NCBI RefSeq assembly: GCF_001039355.2
Contig: NW_019775014.1
Location: 353,108 to 417,107 of the forward strand
Source of the DNA: Lingula anatina
Taxonomy: Eukaryota; Brachiopoda; Lingulata; Lingulida; Lingulidae
Direction: 5' to 3'
Length of the DNA: 64,000 bases
Shown here: positions 58,593 to 64,000 of the stretch, one piece after another
Numbering within the stretch: position 1 is the first letter of the stretch
How the letters are laid out: every line of letters starts with the position of its first letter
Position numbers and translations under genes: made by a program
Notes under the pieces: generated by a model
The model's input: only the letters and a program-made list of their open reading frames with translations
Database searches by the model: none
Told to the model about the DNA's origin: nothing

Positions 58593-60105
58593 ATGTCTAA
58601 GCTTTTCCAAAATAGTTGGGGATTATTAAGAATTGTGCAGTCAAGATGGGGATTGGCACGGATCGTGTCATCTAACCAGATATTATTGAAGAAAGGTTTG
58701 CAGCGTGGGTTAGTGCTGGAATATACACCCTGTAAGCAACCAGTTCGAGAACTGACCGGCCAAGCCACCGACCAACCGATCCGCTTTAAGAAAGTAAGTA
58801 GAAATTAAGTAGTCAGTAATGATGGCGAAATTCACAGCGAGTTCATCTCCAATATAAAACACTGGTAAAACAATTTAATCCCTTGATCCCGTATGCATTT
58901 GCCATCTATCCTATCTACCTAACTTCTACACGTACCTTGTACACGCAGTATTGTAGCTACCCAGTAGGGTGATCGCTCAGGGCATATTGTAGAGTCAGGG
59001 TTGGTTGTCCAAACATTTGCCTATTTGAGAGAAGATTACTGAATATTAAGGTATATTTTTATGCAGAGCGTCAAATGTTGTAGGTTGGGGGTGTAAATTA
59101 CTGTACGTTTACCACATACGTGCGTTTGGGCCCGCAATCTTTGTGAACTACGCAATGGCCCTCGAATGTAAAATACCCAGACAATTAATTTTTATGACGC
59201 AGATAGTGAAAGGACACAGTACTCGTTTTTAACAAAATGGATAAAAAACAACTTTTTGTCTCTAGTGTATTTTACGGACAAAGATGCACATGTTCTTTGT
59301 TGCCAACAATCTAGATGCCGACCGATTATCCCCCGCTTACTGCATCTGATCACTTGAGACGAAAGAGACGAACAATGTTTAATCGCTTCGATTCAAACAA
59401 CGACGGCATCATTACAAAGGAAGACTTCGAGGCCAGCGCCAGAAGCACCATAGAGCATCTGAAATCCAATGGTATATTTAGAATTGCATCTGAATTTGAT
59501 TAATCTGGGTTCTCAAAATAATTTCGTGCAGTAATTATGATCATAATCTCCCATGACTCCGATTTGCCTCCGTCTCACTGTTTTTCTCTCAAGTACCGCA
59601 TAGATATCCTTTTCATTAAAGCTTTATTTTGAAACATTTTTGCAATAACACACGTTTTTATTAAAATTATTTTGAGAAAACTTTTCCCCCTTTTTTAGCT
59701 GAACAAGCAGCAAATATACTTAAACTACGCCTTGAAATATGGGAGTTTCTGTCCAGAGTTTTCAAAGATGCTTCTCAAGTAACAGAGGAGGAATTTGTGG
59801 GCTTTGATCCTTCGGTCGTCAATCAAAGTACCTACCGGAAAGAGTTCTTCCCAATGGTGGTATCCATGGGTTTCAAGGTCATGGACATTGATGGTGATGG
59901 TCTTGTAACAAAGGAAGAACACGCCGCTTATTTCTACAGCATGAACGTCCCTGTTGAAGAATCGAAGAAGATATTTGACGTGATGGACACCAACAAGGAC
60001 GGTTTCATATCCATTGATGAGTACGCGCATGCGTATGCGGAGTTTCTTTTCACCGAGGATCCAAATAACGAATACAATGGGTTTTTCGGTCCTTTAGTTG
60101 ATTGA
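58593..60105 (+). CDS. SCP-like EF-hand protein, gene 9
   Basis: Exons 58593-58793, 59315-59471 and 59699-60105 give 254 residues. Presequence of 67 residues (MSKLFQNSWGLLRIVQSRWG...) with KK at its end. The core begins MPTDYPPLTASDHLRRKRRT. Loops: DSNNDGIITKED, DIDGDGLVTKEE and DTNKDGFISIDE, all complete. The protein ends FFGPLVD. Donors are GTAAGT and GTATAT; acceptors are AATCTAG and TTTTTTAG. Very close to gene 7 in exons and introns, without the MITE of gene 8. Probably functional; calcium binding at three sites is expected. Confidence 0.88.
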
Positions 60106-61384
60106 AGGACTCATTTTAAATCCGCTGAAAGTGACTTTATATCGGTACATGTGTAACATATAAGATATACAATGCAGCGCAAAAACCTCCGCCGTTTGTT
60201 GGAAGACGCACCGTAACTTTTTGATGGTAATTTAGTCCTATTCTTTGAAACATATAGTGACACTAAAATACTGTAAAATCTGTAATTGATTTAATTCTAT
60301 ACCATACGTGATTTTTTTTCTGAAATATGATGCTTGCAGACTCCAAACCCAGATTATGGAAATACTAGTGTATGCATTGATAATATAATATAATATAATA
60401 TAATATAATATAATATAATATAATATAATATAATATAATATATGCACTTGTAGCATAAGGACATAATAAAGCATGATTAAAATGGGTTCGAATGTGATTT
60501 ATAAATTTTGGAGACAGTAACGCGTAGGTGGTACCGTGAGATCCTGTTTGCTTGGGTCCAGATTCCCATTCAGCTTTAGTTTTATGACATTTAACATCCG
60601 TTTAAATTCTGCCACCCGTTTTTGGCACCCATTTTCAAGGACTGTGAATCTTCAGAGATAACCCAAAGTCTCGCAGCTTGATAACAACTATATCAACCGG
60701 GAGTTCCCAGGATTTGAGGGGAGAGTTGGACAGAAATACTAGTAAATCAGCGTGGTGCGGCAAAAAATGTCATCCATGTGCTTTTTATACTCCTTCTTGT
60801 ATATTCGGTTGTGTTCTACACTAAAGTAGATCCATTACAATCTAATGTTGCGCAACAGTACCAGTACAGCACGCTTTATGTGCTACCATTATATTGCTTT
60901 CTAAAACGATAATGACGGAGATGAAAGCCTGCCCTTGTTATTGAAACGTTTACCTCGCCTTGCGCCGATGCACGTGTGTTACCTATTTTAAACGACGCAA
61001 CACAGTGCCTGGATCCTTTTATGCTAACCTGGACGATTTCCGTTGGTTTGAACGCTTTTTTTTTCTCTTCCCACGGGATAGCTTACACTTCTTGACATAG
61101 TCAGCCCTGTTCTTTAAAACAGTGCACATGGGCGTAACTAGGCATACGCACGGATGTACTGTGCGTACAATTTTTTGGCCAACCATGATATTTTATATAG
61201 ATTTAGTGTATTTTTCAATGAATATAAAAGAAAATCCTCTGCTTATTAAAGTCACAATGTACAAATCCTCTGTATCAATTGTATAGGCACTTGTTCTTAC
61301 CCGCCCCCCCCCCTCCTCGTCTTGCAAACTGAGGTAAACAATGCCTGTAACCTTAACAAGTCCTATCTCACACCCCATTTTCAT
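60106..61384. other. 3' flank of gene 9 with (ATAAT)n run
   Basis: Pentanucleotide run at about 60380-60441. The flank matches that of genes 7 and 8 to about 61100, then becomes unique. No gene. Confidence 0.65.
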
Positions 61385-61592
61385 AGATTTTTAGATCGAT
61401 CTATCCCTGTGGGGAGTCTTGCTAGATTACTGTCAGCTTGGCCGGCTTAAGAGTCTGTCCCGCCTACTAAAAGCTGTAAGGGGGTAATTAACTGTAGTGC
61501 CGGCTCGGCTGATTGCAATTTAGCGTGAACCCACAGGGAGTTAGGTCGATCTAAAACTTAATCTTTAGATCGATCTAAATCTCTGGGAAAGC
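61385..61592. repeat. Fold-back element B, copy 5
   Basis: TTTAGATCGATCTATCCCTG at the left and TTAGATCGATCTAAATCTCT at the right. GGGGGTAATTAACTGTAGTG is central and CAATTTAGCGTGAACCCACA is on the right arm. Clearly palindromic. Confidence 0.8.
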
Positions 61593-61717
61593 ACCCTTAA
61601 TCGTCCATCTAACTGGAACTTCTTTTACCTCTTAATTGGAGGGCTCAGTGGCCCTCAACTCTTCTGTACCCTCTTTCTTGCACCTTTGTGCACTGCACAT
61701 CCCTTTATTCATTTGCT

Positions 61718-61775
61718 GTTGTGTCAGGAATAACAGTCCTAGGAATTGAAGTCTGGGGTCCCATATAAAAAACAC
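61718..61775. repeat. Dispersed repeat C, partial copy 5
   Basis: TGTGTCAGGAATAACAGTCC ... GGGGTCCCATATAA, only the left end of the repeat. Directly followed by the element at 61788. Confidence 0.6.
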
Positions 61776-61787
61776 TCCAAATGTGTA

Positions 61788-62718
61788 TAAAGCCTCAGTC
61801 ACAACCGGACGCACGAATTTTAGGGTGGTACGTCCCCTAAGAATTGTGGGTGCAGCGGAGGTCGTAGAGTATGTAGATGTAAACGAAAGGTTTCAAAAGA
61901 AAAGTGCAAGTCTTCCTTGCGAGTGGCAGGGACAACGTAAGGTTCCGTTTAAAAGGGACTCTATTTGCAGGGCACGATGGCCTTGGAAATTGTACTCATT
62001 CAGTAAGTTTGTTTTGCGGCCTGCATACGTGGCACGCACTCACCACCTACGAAGAGAATGCAACACACTACGAAAATAGTTTAATTTGGGTTACTTTTGC
62101 TTCACATTCGCCTCACACGTTTGTGATGACGTAGTGGCGGCGTACGTCAATTTTGCCTCCTGTTCTCCCCTTCTTTCTTCTTCCATATCCTTACTTTTCT
62201 GCTCTGTGATTTTCTTTCCCTTGCCTTTTGTAAGCATTTTTAAAGCTAAATTGAGCAAACTTTGAGATTCCTGAAAATCATTGTACACAACCGACGTTCA
62301 TTGTCGAAACACGAGCGTGCGTCATGAGCACGTCCTTTATATTCCACTCGTGGAGGTTATGCACGTGCGACGCATTCCCGGTGTGCTATCGACTTTGTTC
62401 GTTAGCTGTGAGGGCGTGCGCTGTACTCAACACGCAAAAGGCACTTGTTCTTTCATTGTTTGTGACTTGCGTCTTGGACAAAGCACGTCTCACTTGCGAA
62501 CTCCTTGTGAACTCTTTGCGAGATGGGCAGGTCACGCTTGCGGCCTCGCTACTCGCAGATTATTCGTAGAATCGTTTGGACATGTCCAATCTCCGTACGT
62601 GCGTGTCTGCGAACTCGAAATTTCGTAAGGACTTGCGTGGGACCTGGGATGCTGCGGCAAATTTGGACGCAAATAGCCCGTAAGAGCCCGTACAGCAGGC
62701 TGTGACCGAGGCTTTAGC
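61788..62718. mobile_element. Possible TIR element
   Basis: Ends AAAGCCTCAGTCACA and TGTGACCGAGGCTTTA are near-complementary, and a matching solo end sits at 47833-47850. The inside has no intact transposase. The right part overlaps a larger fold-back structure, so the true borders are uncertain. Confidence 0.5.
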
Positions 62719-62947
62719 TGGTGCGCTTTCCATTCAAGCAACTGTTTCTTGCGAAATTAGGAGTTAACAGACAGACCGTGAGCACGTACGGAGGATACTG
62801 GACATGTCCAAAAGATTCTACGAATACTTCACAGCTAACGAGCAAAGTCGAAAATACGGCACAGGAGTGTGTTGCACGTGCGTCACCCCACGCCAGGAGT
62901 ATAAAAAGCGTGCTCACGACGCACGCTCGTGTCTCGACAATTAACGT
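62305..62947. repeat. Large inverted repeat (fold-back)
   Basis: The left arm (from TTGTCGAAACACGAGCGTGC at about 62308 to about 62630) is matched in reverse by the right arm (about 62750-62943, ending GCACGCTCGTGTCTCGACAA). Shared internal words include TGGACATGTCC, GACTTTG(T/C)TCGTTAGCTGTG and CTCCGTACGTGC. The left arm has an extra block of about 120 bp. GC-richer and CpG-richer than its surroundings. Open frames on both strands here are by-products. Confidence 0.8.
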
Positions 62948-63159
62948 CCAAAAGGTTCCTGTAACTAGAGAAGCTAGTTTTGCGTGGTTATGGCAACATC
63001 AACCTACCGATTCGTGATCAAAATAGATAATGCATTATTTGACGAACATTACTGAGGTGATTAAGGCCAAAAATTATATTAATGACCAACAAGAATTACA
63101 TAGCTGATACGATTCCATTTTGGTTACATAGGAAACCATCTCTCTCACAATTATAGGCA

Positions 63160-63245
63160 GGCCTACCCAGCTACCAGACTCGCCATCGAATGATCCTGAA
63201 TTCACCGCTAGATGGGACCACACTACCCGTTTTTAAAGTATGTGG
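63160..63245 (-). repeat. Dispersed repeat F, copy before unit 10
   Basis: AGGCCTACCCAGCTACCAGA, CGAATGATCCTGAATTCACC and ACACTACCCGTTTTTAAAG match the reverse of the copy at 21146. It abuts the left edge of SCP unit 10. Confidence 0.7.
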
Positions 63246-63499
63246 GTAGGCCTAATAGATACAGAATCTATTTAATCATTCATTTCATAAAAATTATAGA
63301 AACACAATCGTTAAATGTGTTTCTGAATTTATGAAATATACAACTGTATAAATGGTTGTTTATATCAAATCTTTTGTCCTCATACATAGGGAGGGGTTTT
63401 AGGAATTTAGAAGGGAGCTATGGCCACCACCTAGGTACGATAGCATGCTGTGTCCTGGGCGTCGGATTCCTGCGCTAATATACAATCCCCGTCGCAGAC

Positions 63500-63807
63500 A
63501 AGGTCCAGATAGATGGTGGACCGAAATGTTGTGTTTCACTGGTGTTACATGTATTTAGTCTCTTTGTAAAGAACAATTAGATTTCATCATCCTATCTGGA
63601 AAAATATCTTTCATAGCCAATGTAAGTTTGATATTGTGAGTCAGGTCACGTTCATTTTATAAAGTAATACCTTCATCTGTGTGAATATACAGGTAAGACG
63701 TCCTTTGTAGTCGAACAGCCTTTTAATATACGTGCGGAGATTTTTTTTCGAATCGAGTTGAGTTTAGCCGAAGGATTCGTTATTTATCCAGTTTTACTAT
63801 TGCCAAA
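63500..63807 (+). promoter_or_regulatory. Subfamily B upstream block, gene 10
   Basis: CCAGATAGATGGTGGACCG, CATCCTATCTGG, CAGGTCACGTTCATTTTATA and TTGCCAAAATG are all kept. A short deletion removes GAGACCACG behind CTATCTGG. Confidence 0.45.
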
Positions 63808-64000
63808 ATGTTTTTCAAATATAATTTGGGATTATTAAGAATTGTGCAATCAAGATGGGGATTGGCACGGGTCGTGTCATCTAACCAGATATTATTGAAA
63901 AAAAGTCTGCAGCGTGGATTAGTGCTGGAATATACACCTTGTAAGCAACCAGTTCGAGAACTGACCGACCAAATGACTGACAAACCGATCAGCTTTAAGA
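63808..64000 (+). CDS. SCP-like EF-hand protein, gene 10, exon 1 only (cut by window end)
   Basis: Starts MFFKYNLGLLRIVQSRWGLA and continues in frame to the window edge, where the sister genes have their last codons before the GTAAGT donor. Compared with gene 9, three codons are missing or altered after the ATG, so the presequence is about 65 residues. Exons 2 and 3 are expected about 0.5 and 0.9 kb beyond the window. Whether the gene is intact cannot be judged. Confidence 0.75.
   Translation, partial: MFFKYNLGLLRIVQSRWGLARVVSSNQILLKKSLQRGLVLEYTPCKQPVRELTDQMTDKPISFK

Noticed and set aside
49433-60030. Minus-strand ORFs of 70-110 codons at 49433, 54919 and 59725
   Set aside because: Antisense shadows of exon 3 in genes 7, 8 and 9, conserved only because the sense exon is.
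62281-63017. Several overlapping ORFs on both strands
   Set aside because: They lie in a large inverted repeat with biased composition; frames are not conserved between the two arms.
1-64000. tRNA or rRNA genes
   Set aside because: I looked for tRNA-like box A/B pairs and rRNA-like conserved text and saw none I could support by eye; a covariance-model scan would be decisive.

Overview
The window is nuclear DNA of an invertebrate animal. The genes are short exons with GT-AG introns, there are no operons, the sequence is AT-rich, and it carries Tc1/mariner, LINE, MITE and fold-back elements plus many microsatellites. The main gene family, sarcoplasmic calcium-binding protein (SCP)-type EF-hand proteins, is an invertebrate family, and the C-terminus (GPLV) resembles annelid-type SCPs. 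The style suggests a marine invertebrate (lophotrochozoan or non-vertebrate deuterostome); I cannot name the species.

The window is dominated by a tandem array of SCP-like genes, all on the + strand. I see eight complete three-exon genes (starts at 1384, 21755, 27495, 38913, 44870, 48319, 53515, 58593), one cut off by the window end (63808), one broken first exon (8694) and one divergent signal-peptide EF-hand gene (17516). The standard architecture is exon 1, a basic presequence of 36-67 residues that looks like a mitochondrial targeting peptide; a phase-0 intron; exon 2, 157 nt, beginning exactly with ATG and carrying EF-hand 1; a phase-1 intron; and exon 3, about 404-416 nt, carrying a degenerate EF-hand 2 and EF-hands 3 and 4. 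There are two main subfamilies: A (genes at 1384, 8694, 21755, 27495, 38913; first exon MLKIAK-like) and B (48319 onward; first exon MSKLFQ-like, a regular repeat of about 5.1-5.2 kb). The gene at 44870 is intermediate. The first bases of the window match the start of the next unit at 7388, so the array probably continues upstream; it also runs off the right end.

Layout: 1-7380 is unit 1, with a Tc1 element and MITEs in its introns. 7388-9845 is a partial unit with a broken exon 1. 9.85-17.5 kb is a gene-poor spacer with a duplicated dispersed repeat, a 34-bp minisatellite and a MITE. 17.5-18.4 kb is the divergent EF-hand gene. 21.3-31.3 kb holds two very similar units, the first carrying a 1.5-kb insertion with a helicase fragment. 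31.3-38.7 kb interrupts the array and holds a minus-strand TIL-type protease inhibitor gene, a LINE 3' end and palindromic MITEs. 38.7-40.4 kb is unit 5. 42.4-43.8 kb is an intact, intronless, minus-strand condensation-domain (HHxxxDG) acyltransferase. 44.9-46.3 kb is unit 6. 47.99-64 kb is the subfamily B array.

Three observations stand out. First, the presequence exon is spliced directly onto what looks like the ancestral SCP start codon in every unit, suggesting a family re-targeted (probably to mitochondria) by acquisition of a 5' exon. Second, degenerate antisense pieces of the acyltransferase lie about 0.4-0.5 kb behind SCP genes 3, 4 and 5, suggesting that the ancestral duplicated unit was an SCP gene plus a convergent acyltransferase gene. 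Third, the paralogous units act as natural empty-site controls that define target-site duplications for several transposable elements. Calcium-site loss in two paralogues suggests functional divergence within the array.
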